Shown one piece after another: positions 46,480 to 60,568 of a stretch of 64,000 bases of DNA. The stretch is from the NCBI RefSeq assembly GCF_034190915.1, contig NW_026947506.1:11531501-11595500 (forward strand). Direction: 5' to 3'. The DNA is from Cavia porcellus. Its lineage: Eukaryota > Chordata > Mammalia > Rodentia > Caviidae. The position numbers and the translations under genes were made by a program. Below the pieces are notes generated by a model. That model made no database searches. It was given only the letters and a program-made list of their open reading frames with translations, and had not been told where the DNA came from. Positions within the stretch are counted from its first letter, which is position 1. Each line of letters opens with the position of its first letter.

Positions 46480-49400
46480 AACACATCAACAATAAACCAA
46501 CATATAAAGTTATAACCATTAACATAAATGGTCTCAATGCACCAATTAAAAGAAAGGGACTGGTAGAATGGATCAAGAAACAACATCCAATCATATGCTG
46601 TCTACAAGAAACACATCTAATCCAAAAGGATACTCACATTCTGAAAGCCAAAGGATAGAAAACAATATTTCATGCAACAGAAACCCCCCAAAACCCGGGG
46701 GTAGCTATTTTGTTTGCAGACAATGTGAACTACAAACCAATAACGATTAGAAGAGATAAAGAAGATCATTACATACTGGTTAGGGGAAAACTTCAAACAG
46801 AAGAGACAATAATCTTAAATATATATGCACCAAATCCCAGAGCATCCAGTTATATAAAACAAGTATTAACAAAAATGAAAAACCAAATTAGCAGTAACAC
46901 AATTATAACAGGATACCTTAACACACCATTGAAACCAAGGGACAGATCAACCAAACAGAAAATCAGCAAAGAAAGAACAGAACTGAAGCACACCTCTGAA
47001 CAAATGCATTGATAGACATTTACAAAATGTTCCATCCAACAACATCAGAATACACATTCTGCTCAGCAGTACATGGGTCGTTCTTTAAAACAGACCATAT
47101 ATCAGCTCACAGAACATATTTAAATAAATGTAAAAGAGTTGAAATTACCCCTGTTACTGTATCATGGCACCATGAAATTAGAAATTAATGATAAGGATAC
47201 TGCAAAAATCCCACAAACACATGGAAACTGAATAACACACTCTTGAGTAATCAGTGGGTCACAGGGGAAATTAAAGAAGAAATTAAACAATATCTACAAG
47301 CAAACAAAAATATACATACAAATTATCAGAATCTGTGAGATGCAATGAAAGCTGTTCTCAGAGGAAAATTTATTGCACTGAGTTCCCATATCAGGAAAAC
47401 AGAATGAATACAAATAAATAACCTGATGTTACACCTCAAACATCTACATAAAGAAGAGAAAGTCAAACCCAAGCAAAAAGAAGAGAGGAAATTAAAAAAT
47501 TAGAGCAGAAATTAATGTAATAGAGACTAAGAAAACAATCCAAAGAATCAGTGAATCAAAGAGTTGTTTCTTTGAAAGAACAAAATTGATAAGCCCCTAG
47601 CCAACCTTATTAAAAAAGGGAAGAAAAAGTTCAAACTCATGCAATAAGGAATGAAAAACGCACAATCACTACAGACTCTGTAGAAATACAGAAGATCATC
47701 AACATCTATTTCAAAAACCTCTACTCTCACAGATTTGATAACACAGAAGAAATAAGACAGATTCCTAGAAACCTATGAAGTACCAAAGCTAGGTCAAGAA
47801 GATGTAAAACTGCTGAATAACCTTATTTATATTAATGAAATTGAAAATGTAATTAAGTTGTTATCTACAAAGAAGAGCCCAGGCCCAGACGGATTCACGG
47901 CATAATTCTACAAGAAGTACAAAGAAGACTTAATGCTGACACTCCTGAAACTCTTCAATGAAATTGAAAGGGAAGTGATCCTTCCTAAGTCATTCCTGGA
48001 AGCAAATATTACTCTAGTACCAAAACCTGAGAAAGACCCAACTAAAAAAGAGAACTACAGATCAAGCTCCCTAATGAACACAGATGCAAAAATCCTCAAT
48101 AAAATATTGGCAAATAGGATGCAGCAAGTCATCAAGAAGATTATACACCATGACCAAGTGGGATTCATTCCAGGCATGCAGGGATGGTTCAACATACGTA
48201 AATCAATAAATGTAATCCACCATATCAATAAAACCAAAACTAAGAATCACATGATCATTTTTATAGGTGTAGAAAAAGCTTTTGATAAGGTCCAATATTC
48301 ATTTATGATAAGAACCTTAAAGAAAATTGGAATAGATGGTCTTTAACTCAATATGATAAAGGCCATCTATGACAAACCAACAGCCAGTATCATACTAAAT
48401 GGCCAAAAATTGAAGGCCTTTACTTTAAAATCAGGCACAGGACAAAGATGTCCCTTATCATCGCTCCTGTTTAATATAGTACTGGAAACACTAGCCAGAG
48501 CAATTAGACAAGAGAGAGAAATAAAAGGATAAAGATAGGAAAAGAAGTTAAATTATCATTATTTGCAGATGACATGATATTCAACATAGAAGACCCCCAA
48601 AACTCCATTGAAAGTCTTAGATATAAAAAATAAATTCAGCAATGTAGCTGGATACAAAATCAATACTAAAAAATCAATAGCATTCCTATACACTGACAGA
48701 GAAATAAGTGAAACTACATCCTTCACACGAACAACCAAAAAAATGAAATATTTAGGAATTACTCTCATGAAAGAAGGAAAAGACCTATACCGGGAAAATT
48801 ATAATACACTGAAAAAAGAAACTGAAGACAATCTCAGAAAATGGAAAGACATCCCTTGCACATGGATAGGAAGAATATTGTGAAAATGGCCATTCTCCCA
48901 AAACTGTTATATATATTCAATGCAATCCCAATAAAAAATACCATCAACATACCTCATAGATCTTGAGAAATCAATCCTAAAATTCATCTGGAGTGAGAAG
49001 AAACCTAGAATAGCAAAGACAGTTCTAAGGAGCAAAGGCAAGGCAGGAGGCATCACAATCCCTAACTTGAAGTTACACTACAAAGCAACTGTAGTAAAAT
49101 CAACATGGTACTGGAATCAAAACAGAGCCCAAGATCAATGGAGTAGATTAGAAGATACAACCACAACTACACACACACTCAACCACCTTATCTTTGATAA
49201 AGGGGCCAAACAGGTTCACTGAAGGACAGTCTCTAACAAATGGTGTTGGAAAAACCGGTTCTCCATATGCCAAAAACTAAAACTAGACCCATGCCTATCA
49301 CCATGTACTAAATTAAAATCTAAATGGATCAAAGATCTGAATATTAAAACAGAAACACTAAATCTATTGGAAGAAAATTGAAGACATCGGGGTAGGTAGA

Positions 49401-50190
49401 GAATTCATGAACAGGACTCAAACCACACAGGAAATACTTCCCAGAATCAATAACTGCAATCATCTCTTACTAAAAAGTTTCTGCATGTCAAAAGAAATCC
49501 CCAGCATAGTGAAAAGAAAACCGACAAACTGGGAAAAAATCTCAGTGAACTGCCCCTCAGACAAAGGACTTCTGTCTAAAACATAAAGAATTAAAAAAAT
49601 CAAACCCCCAAAATTCAAATATCCAATCCAAAAATGGGGATCTGAGATGAATACACACTTCTCAGATGATGAAATACAAATGGCAAATAAATACATGAAA
49701 AAATGTTCATCATCATTAGTCATTAGAGAAATGCAAATTAAAACCACACTGAGATTCCATCTCACTCCTGAAAGAATGGCCAGAATCAAGAAAACCATCA
49801 ACAACAAATGCTGGAGAGGCTGTGGGGAAAAAGGAACACTCCTGCACTGTTGGTGGGAGTGAAGACTGGTGCAACCATTGCGGAGGTCAGTTTGGAGATT
49901 TCTCAAAAAGCTGGAATTGGAGGTCCCATTTGTTCCAGCTATTCCACTTCTAGGCATATTCCTGAAGAACTGAAAGCATCATACCACAGTGATATATGTA
50001 TATCCATGTTTATAGGAGCACAATTTGTAATAGCCAGATCTTGGAAACAACCTAAGTGTCTATAAACTGAGTAATGGATCAAAAAGTTGTGGTATTTTAT
50101 ACAATGGAGTACTACTCAGCTATAAAGAAGGATCACATTGAGATTTTTATAAATAAATGGGTGCAGCTTGAGACCATACTCATAAGTGAA
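46480..50190 (+). pseudogene. L1 copy d ORF2 remnant, heavily broken
   Basis: The region covers all of ORF2. Open pieces: endonuclease 46710-47012 (TGYLNTPL), reverse transcriptase 47933-48346 ([14 protein letters not shown] motif), 48608-48883, and the C-terminal Cys-rich part 49647-49862. The FADD motif is still seen near 48565. The ORF2 start codon is lost, and a stop or frameshift occurs every few hundred bases. Confidence 0.85.
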
Positions 50191-51618
50191 ATAAATTAAA
50201 CTCAAATGTATAAATATCGAATAGTTTCCCTAGTGGAAGAAATGATAACAATACATGAAAGTATGTGGTAATCATGATTCCCTATTATATTACTTTGAAA
50301 CCTTATAATGTTTTCATTCATTAATTCGAATGGTTTTATTCTGGGTTGTTTGAGTTTATTGTCTGTGATGGTATGAACAGCTATTTTGAAGAAAATGACA
50401 TTATAATAGCTAGTGTTGATTTAATATCATCTTGTTTTGAAGTCCCATCAAATTTTTGTTCTTCTGTCTCCATCATTCTTATCATGTTTTATCTTATTGG
50501 ATTTTATTATATGTGATAATACAAACAAAAACTTTTATAGACAAGGAGATAATATAGAAACCATTGTTTTCTGTTAGTTGGTTCTAAATACTCTGTAATA
50601 ATTTCATTCTCTTGAATGGTTTTACACTATCTTGATATGTTTGATGCTATAGTATATGAAGTTATACTCAAATATTTCAAGGAAAGAGACACTTTGGTAA
50701 CTACTGTTATGTTGGGTTATCTTGTGATGAAACACTGTGTTGCTTAAATTATTCTGTTCTGACCTGTGCTATTGTGTTATGTCCTCTTTTGTCTCAATCT
50801 CCTTTTTATTATTTATTTATTTTTTAATTAAGGGAACATAAAAAATAGCAGAATATATTATAATAACCATTTTGATCTCCTATTAACTTGATTTGAAGCT
50901 CTGTATTGCTCTCACTATCTTGTTTTGACTGATTTTACTCTATTCTGTTTTATTTGATAGTATCAAGTTTGAGGGTATAGGCAACTACTTTGAAGACAAT
51001 AAGATTCACTATGACACCCATTCTGGTTTGACTATTATCTTCTTTTGAAGTTCTGTAATGTCTCCAATGTTTTGGTTTTATTGGTTTTGTTCTGTACTGT
51101 TTTGTTCAATTTTATTATACCTGATCATATAGGCAATTCTTTTTAAGGTAGCAAGAGGCATTATGGTAACCGTTGTTGATCACCTTGTATTTTGTTTTTA
51201 TATCATATATTATAGGTCCATCCTTTTGATTTGACTGTTTTGTTATGTCACATTTGGTTTTATGCTCTTAAAAAAAGTAATAAGAACTGTGGGAGTAATA
51301 AAACTCAAAATGTGTAATTGTCATTGTACAAAAGAAGGGAAAAGAAAGTGCTCTAAAGGATATAACTACACGTATACTTAAGTGTATAAGATAGATAACT
51401 ATATTACTAAGTTTTTGTTGGACCATTGAACAGAACTGTTTGCAGTCTCACTGTTTGAATGTCCACTTTGTATGCTTTAATTTTGTAACTTGAACAATTA
51501 TTTCTAAAATGACAATATGTCATCTATTAACTAATGATTTCTTACCATTTATTTTTTGAAATTCTGTATTACTTGTACCCTTTTTCTGTTTTTTTCTCTT
51601 TAAATAAAATTTACAAAA
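50190..51618 (+). other. L1 copy d 3'UTR
   Basis: A long T/A-rich 3'UTR of ~1.4 kb, ending 'ctctttaaataaaatttac' and a short A-tail. It is the reference for recognising the same 3'UTR in copy c (17913-19003, inverted), in the half-LINE (44462-45771) and in the 102-bp fragment at 62762. Confidence 0.85.
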
Positions 51619-52120
51619 AAAGAGGGTTTTGCAGAAAAAAATAGTGAACATCCAAAATGGTATAAAAATAGTAATTAAAATGTTAATGGAAAAAGCTTTA
51701 TCTCAACAAGTTATGAACAACAAAAACAGGCAAATGCATGTCACCAAGTCATCGCCTTGCACTCAGATATAAAGAATTCTAGCGTGCCTGATTGTAAGAT
51801 GTATAAAATGTATTATAAGCAGTGAAACCAATGTATCACAAAACAATTAGGTACAAAAGGAAAACTTCCACCAACCTGAATTGAAACAGCATGGTTCTGG
51901 GTGGAATGCCCACATGAGGATCGCTGTCCATGGGGTAAAAAGAGAGGTGGAGGGGAAGATAGCACGCTGTGCTAGATCAGCTCATCTTGCAGGTTTTCCT
52001 GACATGAACTTGGGTGTTCAGAGGAGCTCTTGTCTATACTTTTAGCATTGTTTTCTAGCTCCAGTACATATTCTATCACAGAGCACATCTCTATCCTAAT
52101 ATACAATATGACACATAGGG
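51619..52120. other. Gene B intron sequence, no feature seen
   Basis: Non-coding sequence downstream of L1 copy d. Nothing recognised. Confidence 0.5.
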
Positions 52121-52200
52121 CCGGGAGTTTAGCTTGGTGACATAAGCACCTGCCTTGCAAGCATGCGGTCATGAGTTTGATCCCCAGTACCTCCCCCCAC
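52121..52200 (+). repeat. ID-type SINE
   Basis: 'gccgggagtttagcttggtg', 'cacctgccttgcaagcatgc' and 'gagtttgatccccagtacct' match the ID-like SINE; its tail is C-rich rather than A-rich. Confidence 0.85.
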
Positions 52201-54715
52201 CCAAAGCCATATTACTATGTATCAATTATAAACAGCTGGACTGGGAATAATAAACTTTCTATCATAAGTAGCCTCAGATGACACAACAACTTTACAAATA
52301 TTAATTTCAAAACTAGATGTAATAAGCACGAAAAACAATTATGAAAGTGTAATAAAATGTATTGAATGAAAAAGTAAACATGAACTGAGCTATTCCACAT
52401 GTTTACACAACAAAAAATATAAAATATTAGATGAAAATTTCCTGTGAAAGTTTTTGAGGTTTCATCATTGGCACACTTGCATTTTTTTATTCCATTAAAA
52501 ATTTTAATTCATTATCACTTTTAGAAAGTTATTAACTTACTCAAAAATCCAAAAAATGGAAACCAAATAACACTTCGCATGAAGAAATTGTTAAGGTCCA
52601 AAGAGCTTCCACAAAATCCATCCTCTGCCCACCCTGGGAGTAGCTAGGTGAAATCAGACAGCTGCACTGAGAGAAGCCGTAGGTGATTTGTTCACAGGCA
52701 TCGAAATTCTATAGATCTTCACATATATTTATGGCAAATGCAAAAGAAACAATTGAATTCTAAACTGTTTAGCTTCTTCAGTAGTAATCAACTGTCTACT
52801 AAGTTTTGAACTAAGTCACCAAATTTCAGGAAGTCCCCACCTCCTAACAGCTTATTTACATACTGAACGCACTGTGAAATGAATTCACTGATGAGAAGGT
52901 CTACAAATACCCATTAACTTTCAAACTCATGTGGCATTTAGGAGACATTTTAGATTTAGACAACAGTACTTTGTCTTCTGCAGGGAAAAAACAGGCCACT
53001 CAACACAGCAGTCTCCCCAAACTGAACCTTACTTGTGTCCTGAGTCTCCCCTCAACCCTCCTCATCACTGATCAGCACAGCCCAGAGGAAGGCTGCAGGC
53101 ACTGAGCTGACAAAGGCGGGGCTCTGGCCACAGCAAAGTAAACTCACGGGACAGGACAGGATGTTTAAGTCCTGCCCATGTCTCATCCCCATCCAGATCA
53201 TTAGAAAGGAACAAATGAGGATTAGTAAAAGTGGACATATAGGAACTGGTGCAGGCAGGTCCAGATCCTGCCAAAGCTGGTTCTGTCCACTCCTAACCAG
53301 AAGCTGTGCAGCCACCACAATCCTCACTCCCACTGTGTGCGATGTGGCCATAACCATCATCCTGCAGACTGGGGGTTTCCCAAACCTTCCCATGTAGCCC
53401 CAGTTAGTAGAATTCATACAGCCAAGTGAGGCTAAGCCAGTTCAGGAGTTGTTCAGCAACACACTGGGAGTTTCCAACATGAGTGTCCAGCAGAGGATTC
53501 TGTTCTCTGGCCAGTGCCTGACTGGACAGTTCATGCAACAGAAAACCTTCACTGAAGCAAAGCTGATCCTTTTTCTGTCCACTGAACCAAGAGGGAGAAA
53601 AAAAACCAGAAACACATCTGTTTGAATACAGCCCAAATGAGAGACTCTAGCAAAATCCTTCCCAGCCCAGAATTTCACCAGACACTGATTTGATCCAGCC
53701 TGTTGCATCACTGCACTGAAGCACGATTTGCTCCTAGCTTTGCAGAGCTGCCTGGGTCTATTCACTGAACTCATGGGCTCTTTCTTTTCTTTTGTTTTTG
53801 AAAACAGGATCACAACTGTGCCACTGCACTTCAGAGTCAATGTCACAGGAGGGAATCACTAAACTTAACTAAGAATCTAGGTCCGGGCCAGAGCAGATCA
53901 CGATGTAATGAGAGGAAAGGCCCAAGGTTGTCAGTGGGCAGAAAGTACATGAGGCCCTTAACCTCATGGTACAGACCTTTCAAACATTATCTAGACAATG
54001 CAGCAAACCAAGTAAGTGCCAAAAAGAGAATAATGGAAGGAAGAACCTGGTATAAGCACAGTATTAGGTAAAGGAAGGAGATGAAAGAAAAGAAATTATT
54101 TTCAATGCCTCAGACAAGAAACATACTTATCCCAGAGTCACAAAGAAATCCAGAACTCTGGAGACTAATCTTAACAGAAAAGCCAGGATAATATTTGTGA
54201 TATACACTCACCCTCAATCACTTCTCTGTGAAGGGCAGATTTAGCTAAGACTTTAGTAGAGTGCATTTTGCATAATATGCTATTCCTTTCTCAGAGACTC
54301 AAAGTTCTTTCAATGTATTAGTTTCCCCACAGTGAAGCCTACACCTGGAATCATGTGATGGTTAGACTTACTGTCTAATTTAATGGCCCAAAAGATGCCT
54401 GGGATATTAGTAAATCACATGATTGCATGTATCTGAGTAAAGCCTGGGGACATGACCTTAGAGACACTCTGATTCACTGCCCCTTAATCTCATGTTCTTT
54501 CTCTACTCAAAAACGTTCAGTGAATGTTGAAGAGTTGGTTGTGGCATCCTCAAGGAGGTAGAGACTCACATCCAAAGGCAATGGCAGACTCCAGAGCTCC
54601 CCCACAGAAAAGACTTTCTTCCCTCCCTTTTTATTCCATCTTGGGTAGAAGCTTACTGGCTGGTGCCAACCCCATTCAGGATGGGTTTCCTCTGCGTAGG
54701 TTGTGGCCTACAAAA

Positions 54716-54763
<48 letters not shown>

Positions 54764-57700
54764 ATATTATCATAAATGGCTAATGGAACCATATTTGTAG
54801 AGCCATTATTTGAATCTGTATTGCTCATTAGTCACAACATTTGTCATATACAAAAGAGTTATGAAGACATATAAATCCATGCAAAATTTGCACAGGGATT
54901 TTTAAATTTAATTTTATTTTAAAGAGAAAAAAATTAAAAAGTGATACAGAATTTCAAAACAAACTAATGGGATTAAAAAATGGTTAATATATTGCATATT
55001 ATTATCTTCAGAGTTGTTGACCAGATTAACAGATTCAGGGAAGAAAAACTGATCAAAGGCTATTAAACATGTACAAATTTTTATATTACAGATACATAAC
55101 TTTCATAATTATTGACTGGCAGATGGGAAAGGACTGGGTACAACAGAGCCACTTCTCAAAAGAAATGAACTCGGTCAGCACCTGATGCCTGAGCTGACAG
55201 AAACCAAGCCACAAGACAGAGGCATGGTGACTTGTCCCCCAAGGTTCACCACAAGTAAATTACAATTCAAAGGTGGATTATAACTGTTCAGGTTAGCCCA
55301 ATGAAAGAACAATTAGGTAGATGTGCAGAACACCCAGACCCTTACCCCTAACTCCTTCCAAGAATGCGTTTGTTCTTTTTGGTACTAACAGTTACAGATA
55401 AACTGAAGTTAGTGATTCCTGCAGGTGAATTCTTGCTACATGCTTCCTTTTAGTATTAGATTGATATTAGCTAAGCAATTGTACTTGTAAACCAATATGT
55501 TGGTTTTAACTTCTCCCAAGGTAATCTGTAAAACTGTTTTACTATATAAAATACTATTTAACAATGAAATTTTATGGTATGAAAACCTCATAAGCTTCTG
55601 TTCTAACTTATTTACAAGCTCCCTTCTCCCAGGAGCTTTTCTCATTCAGTATCTGCTGTCTAACTTTCCTTTTGCACTCCCTGTTCCATTCATTGCTGAC
55701 ATGTAACATGAATTTGTACATTTAAGAAACAGGAATGCATTATATAATAACATTTCAATTTAGTGTCCATAAAAGCTAACATGTGGAAACAAGTGAAATG
55801 TCTACAAATTAATGAACAACCAATATTTTAAACTTTCCATAATTATATTAGTTCATAAATAGGAAGATTTTCTTGAAAAAAAAAAATCACAGTCTCTCGT
55901 AAATGCCATGCAGAAAAGAGAGACAGCTACAATGCTGAATTGTCCACTGACACAAAATGGCCAGAATACAAAAATGAACAGAGTACACAGTAGGTAAGTC
56001 ATTCATATGGTTTGGAAAACAGAAGAAATAAGGAAGCTAGGTTTTTAGAAGAAAAACAAAACGTTCTAAATGAACTAGGCTGTTTCCTATATATAATTTT
56101 AAGTAAATGAATCAAACAGCAAGTTATATTTCAGTAAAATTGGCAATCTCCACTTAACAAACCTCAAAACTTCTGGTGAGAGTTTGATGGGAAAGGCCTT
56201 CTTCCTGTTGTTTTGCTGATCTTTTTCCCTTAGTATAAAAGAGACAGCACCCTTCAGGTTCTATGTGAGGGACTGTGGAGTCTCCTTAGCATTATTTCAG
56301 TACTTAGGCTGGAAAGAACTAACAAAGGCAGATCAGAGAGTTTGCCAATTGCAGCGAGGTAAATTATATTTCAAAAGCAGGCAATCTGCATCCCTCAGCA
56401 CAGCAGACCATGAAGATAGCAGACAAAATGATCAAATAGGTGAAGTCAGTGGGAACTGAGCAACTGATGACACCGCAAGCATGGTAAGTAGGATCTCTGC
56501 TCTGTACAGGGCCTGTCCTGATGGAAATTGTGGCAGGGAACATCTTGGGTAACATTAGCCTCACACAAGGCAGCAGAGACACATACTATTTTCAACACAC
56601 TTTCCATAACTCAACGCACGGTTAGAGGAATCCACAAGGCACACAGTCTCACAGGTTAAAATGCATACTGTAACACCGTCAGATGAACAGACATATACTA
56701 GACATAGTCCATAACACTTAGCAAGAATGGAAATTAGCAAAGCGGAAAGAAGAAGAACATCTGGTGAGACCAGGGCACACAGGTGATACAGGAATAGAGA
56801 CATAAGATGCTGACTACCACTGAGGATGACACTGAACATAATGCGAGAGATGGGAGAAGCAGACAAGAGTATGTGGATGGGCAGGATCTACATTCACTCC
56901 AAATAGTACTCTGGCGAGCAGACTCCCTGCAGTGCAAACAAGTCATCAGCAAGGACAGCAAGAAGGGAGCTGACTAGAGCAGTCATGGGAAAGCCAAAGC
57001 AACCTGAGACAAGGTCCAGTATTTCTCAACAAGCATGCTTAATGTATCTGCTGAGATTCAAACCAGAATGAAGATACAACGGTTAAATGTGAATTGTGAC
57101 ACAGACCAAAGAGCAACTTCAAAACCCTATACTGCTGAGCAACTTGCTAAGCCTTACGCTGTCCTTTGAATTATAATAGCCTTGAAAATGACTGCAGTAA
57201 AAACTAAAAATGAGATCAATACATGAAGTCCTTAAGCCAGAGTAGAACAAATCATTAGGATGTGTTAACACTGACTGCAGGATAAGGCATGCAATTGGAA
57301 CACTGCAAACAGGCCTGAGTTATCAGGGTGTAAGACTTCCCATAGTAAGCATGTTCTAGAAAATGCATATTTCATTTGGGTATTTAGTAAAATGTATTCT
57401 GAGAGTGTTCATCTTTTCATTGATTACTTCAATGTTCTGCTTTCCTTTCAGTCAATATATCAACATCCCATCCAGAAATCTGATTTTTGATTGAATGAAA
57501 AATGTAAGGAGATGGTAACTGGCATACACTTGCAAACTCAGCTTCTTGGGAGACTAAAGCAAGGGGATCACAGTTTAAAGGTTGAGATTGCTATTTAGCA
57601 GGAGACTGCATTGTAGTCATAGGACACTAGCATCAAATTGCAAAAATCTTATAAAATTTCCCTGAAAATTCAAGAAGTAAGTGCATCTTCACTCAAACCA

Positions 57701-58104
57701 AAACAGACCAACCTCAATCAATATACATCTATACATACTTTTACTGGCAAATTTACCACCCATCAGAAATACAATTAGAAATTGTTCATACTAATAAAAT
57801 AATCATTACTATGTATACTTTCGTTGTGAATAAACAAGAAATGGACCTTGGCTCAAAAAATATATACTGACAAAAAAATTATATAAGAAATTTTCCTTCA
57901 TTTACAATACATAAATGTTACGTAGACTCTAATACAAAAATAGTATAAATGTTAGGCAAGTGTTATCCTTACAATGTCAGTTTGCTTTTATTGCTCAAAG
58001 GAGGGATAGAATACTTGACTGCCCTCATACTGAGCATCCAGTTTAACGCTGAAGTAACTGTTATTTCACTCATGTGGTTTAAATGTGAAATACACATTTT
58101 TCAT
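52201..58104. other. Gene B intron sequence, no gene seen
   Basis: About 6 kb of single-copy-looking AT-rich DNA with a CA microsatellite and a suspected old B1-like stretch at 57508-57640. There is a TATA-like 'tagtataaaagagacagc' near 56231 that could belong to an old LTR. Minus-strand frames around 56561-56961 are hydrophobic but match nothing I can name. Confidence 0.5.
54721..54760. repeat. (CA)n microsatellite
   Basis: Twenty uninterrupted AC units. Confidence 0.95.
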
Positions 58105-58235
58105 TTTCTTAAATAGTTCAGGCTGGCCTTGAACTTGGTAGGCAGCCCAGGATGGCCTCAAACTTCTTATCCTCCCACTGAGTCACAAGTGCTGTGATTT
58201 CAGGACTGAGTCACCATGCATTGCCCTAAACATAA
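58105..58235 (-). repeat. B1 SINE, diverged
   Basis: Reverse orientation: 'tcaggctggccttgaacttg', 'atggcctcaaacttcttatc' and 'gtgctgtgatttcaggactg'. Confidence 0.75.
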
Positions 58236-58519
58236 CCCACTCAAGTTTTTAGTTGAATATTAATGAAAATATTTAAAAATAATTATTAATAGATTCAAAG
58301 GTACAAGAATGATCCCATATTATGTGAATATAATGAACTTGTAGGGAATGACCTATATTTTCAAAAATACATTTTATTTAGAAGTTTGAGCTTTTCAAAG
58401 TTTTTGCAAATACTTCTAAATTCTGCATTGAAAGTTGTCAGCTAGATGGCCCAAACTGCTGCTTCATTCACTCTGTGTCCACACGTTTTTTTTAAAAAGA
58501 AAATTCCTTCTCTCAAATC

Positions 58520-58630
58520 ACTGTAATACCAGAAATGATCTCATATAGCACTAAATATTATTATAGCCAACTTTAAAGGTTATTACAAATTATATTCAAA
58601 AATATTTTAATGTCTGAAAAATTTCCCAAA
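58520..58630. other. Segment related to 24.83-25.04 kb
   Basis: Aligns with the sequence into which the ID SINE at 24882 was inserted; this copy has no SINE and so shows the empty site. The repeat class is unknown. Confidence 0.45.
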
Positions 58631-58698
58631 GTAGCTCCAAGAATCTGAAGAGAAACCAAGTGCTGAAAAGCTTGTTGTGGCGGTATTTAGCAAACTGA

Positions 58699-59219
58699 CA
58701 ATGAACTCTTTAGTGCTTGTTTGTATTCTGTTCCTGTGTGCTTTGCAGCCCACCACCATGGGGACCTTGGCATCCCATGACCTCCAGGAAAGATTGGAAT
58801 GCAATATTTGGGCTCAATTGGCAAAAACAGCTAACGTCTTTCATTTCTATCTTCGAGAAAAGAAATTACACTATTTTCCCCACTACTCCAAACAAAATTG
58901 TAACATATGCTGACTATCCAAACTGGGGCACTCTCACCCTTAAAATCCCTCATAAGGCTGTTAAAATGTTTACTCCATATGTAGCAACTTCAAATGCCTC
59001 ATGTGCTCCTTTTGGAAATTGTGCCTCTCAATGTCTGTATCTTCCTAAGAGTACTTGGCATTGTTCTAGTTATGAGCCAATACTAAATACTGTCCTTACG
59101 TGTTTAGTCTGTTTGGGATGCCTTGTAATATGCATCCCATCCCTATGCAAAATGTTCACACCTAAAATACTAGCTTCTAATGTGGCAAGAAAACCTAAAC
59201 TAAAAAAAGAAGGGGGAGA
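58699..59219 (+). pseudogene. env: Retroviral env remnant (other family)
   Basis: The frame from 58699 starts with a signal-peptide-like hydrophobic run (MNSLVLVCILFLCALQ) and stays open to about 58913. A second overlapping frame continues to 59268 with a Cys-rich segment and a membrane-anchor-like run (TCLVCLGCLVICIPSLC near 59105-59150). A Lys-rich tail then meets a polypurine tract at 59202-59218. The order signal, short ectodomain, anchor, polypurine tract, LTR fits the 3' end of a provirus with an internally deleted, frameshifted env. The family is not identified and differs from the ERVK provirus. Confidence 0.5.
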
Positions 59220-59690
59220 TGTAGAGAGGCCACACTGGCTCCATTTTGCCCTGAACACATCTGGTTGACAGTGTTCTGGTAGAAAGTGCATGCCTTGAAA
59301 CATTCCCCCTCCCTCTTGCAAGGTAAAAACATGAGGTCCCATAAGGACAAGAAGCAAACATGTTATATAACCTAAGCATGTGCAATATGAGTTTCTTTGT
59401 TCTTTAACTCACTAAAACCTGCTTGCTTATGCTGGCCACGCAGCAGCCATTTTGCTGACCCTTGGTGTATGCACCCCTTTTTTTCCCTTTGCCTACAGAA
59501 CTTTTACACTATTTGGGGCCCTTTACAATGCCACTCTCTTCCACATTCTTTCCATACTCCTTTGATCCATCCTAAGCAGAAAACCCCTCATGTCTAACCT
59601 TTGATATCCCCGCAACACTTCTATTTGGGGTTTCTCCTTTATGCCAGTAATAGTTTTGAAGTCTATCTCACAGAGCATTTCAGTATTTAA
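59220..59690 (+). repeat. LTR-like sequence after polypurine tract
   Basis: Begins TGTAGAGAGGCC directly after 'aaaaaaagaagggggaga', as a 3'LTR would. The right end is not clear. No partner LTR was found in the window, so this is a 3' fragment of a deleted provirus. Confidence 0.45.
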
Positions 59691-60480
59691 AAAAAGTCAA
59701 TGATCAGCCCAAGATTTACAATTATTAATTCAGAGACGACAACTTTGTTCCATTCCACTCATACAGATATCACACGACCACATCCACGCAAATGTCCACA
59801 CTCAGACGTTATTCAGCGATGGACTTTGTGCTTAGTAAGGACACTTTACTCTGCCCTTGCTAAGAGTTTAACATCTGTGCTATTTTTTTCTGAAATCAAA
59901 ACTCGATGGCTGTTCTCAGTCTGTGAGTAGGGTGCCAACTACATAAATATGAAATTTCTTTTGTATTGCTTTGTATGGTACAGAAGGGTTCACCGGGTGT
60001 TTGGCAAGTGCTCCTCCATTGAGGCACATCACCACACCTCTCTAAATTCTTGGGACCTTTGTCAACACCGATTATGAATTTGGAACTCTGAGGTCATACT
60101 GGAAATTTAGGAGATCACTGTAAATATAAAGAAGCTGGTTTGAGGAGAGCAGTTGTGGCTACGAGGTCGTGGGTCACAGACATTTATAAACTTCTGGCTT
60201 CCAGATCTGTTGCTGACAGGAATGAGAGCAAAGACCTAGGTTTTTACAGCAGCACCCAGCTCCAAACCACATCGGAGTCAGGGTCTCCCCACACCCCTTC
60301 CTGTGCCCAGACTGTTGGGAGGACCAAGGGCAGCAAGGGATTTCAAAGATGGCACTGTGGCTTGGTTTACAGGGTTTTAGGGACCCAGAACTGTCCTGGG
60401 CCCAGCGAGAGGTAAAAGGGACAGAGGATGACTCAATGCTAGCCCTAGAGGACCTCAGGGTCTGAGGCTAAGTACGCAGG
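59691..60480. other. No clear feature
   Basis: Mixed-composition sequence between the LTR-like piece and the promoter region; nothing certain. Part of it would lie at the start of gene B intron 1. Confidence 0.4.
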
Positions 60481-60568
60481 CTCTAGACAACATAGATGCT
60501 TCTCACCACTTCTAACTGGTCTCAATCTGATTCTACCCCATTTCACTGCTCCCATCCCACAACATCAC

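Larger units (their letters stand above)
41510..51618 (+). mobile_element. LINE-1 (copy d), interrupted by a half-LINE
   Basis: A full-length but old L1: 5' monomers 41510-42140, ORF1 from about 42232, interrupted at 42613-45771 by another retroelement, ORF1 end 46442, ORF2 about 46480-50190 and a 3'UTR 50190-51618 ending in 'aataaaatttacaaaaaaag'. The ORF1 start codon is ATA, and ORF2 is in many frames, so it is dead. It lies antisense in intron 1 of gene B. Confidence 0.92.

Noticed and set aside
56561..56961. Possible chemoreceptor (vomeronasal-type) pseudogene on the minus strand
   Set aside because: The frames are hydrophobic, but I could match no family motif in order, so no call is made.
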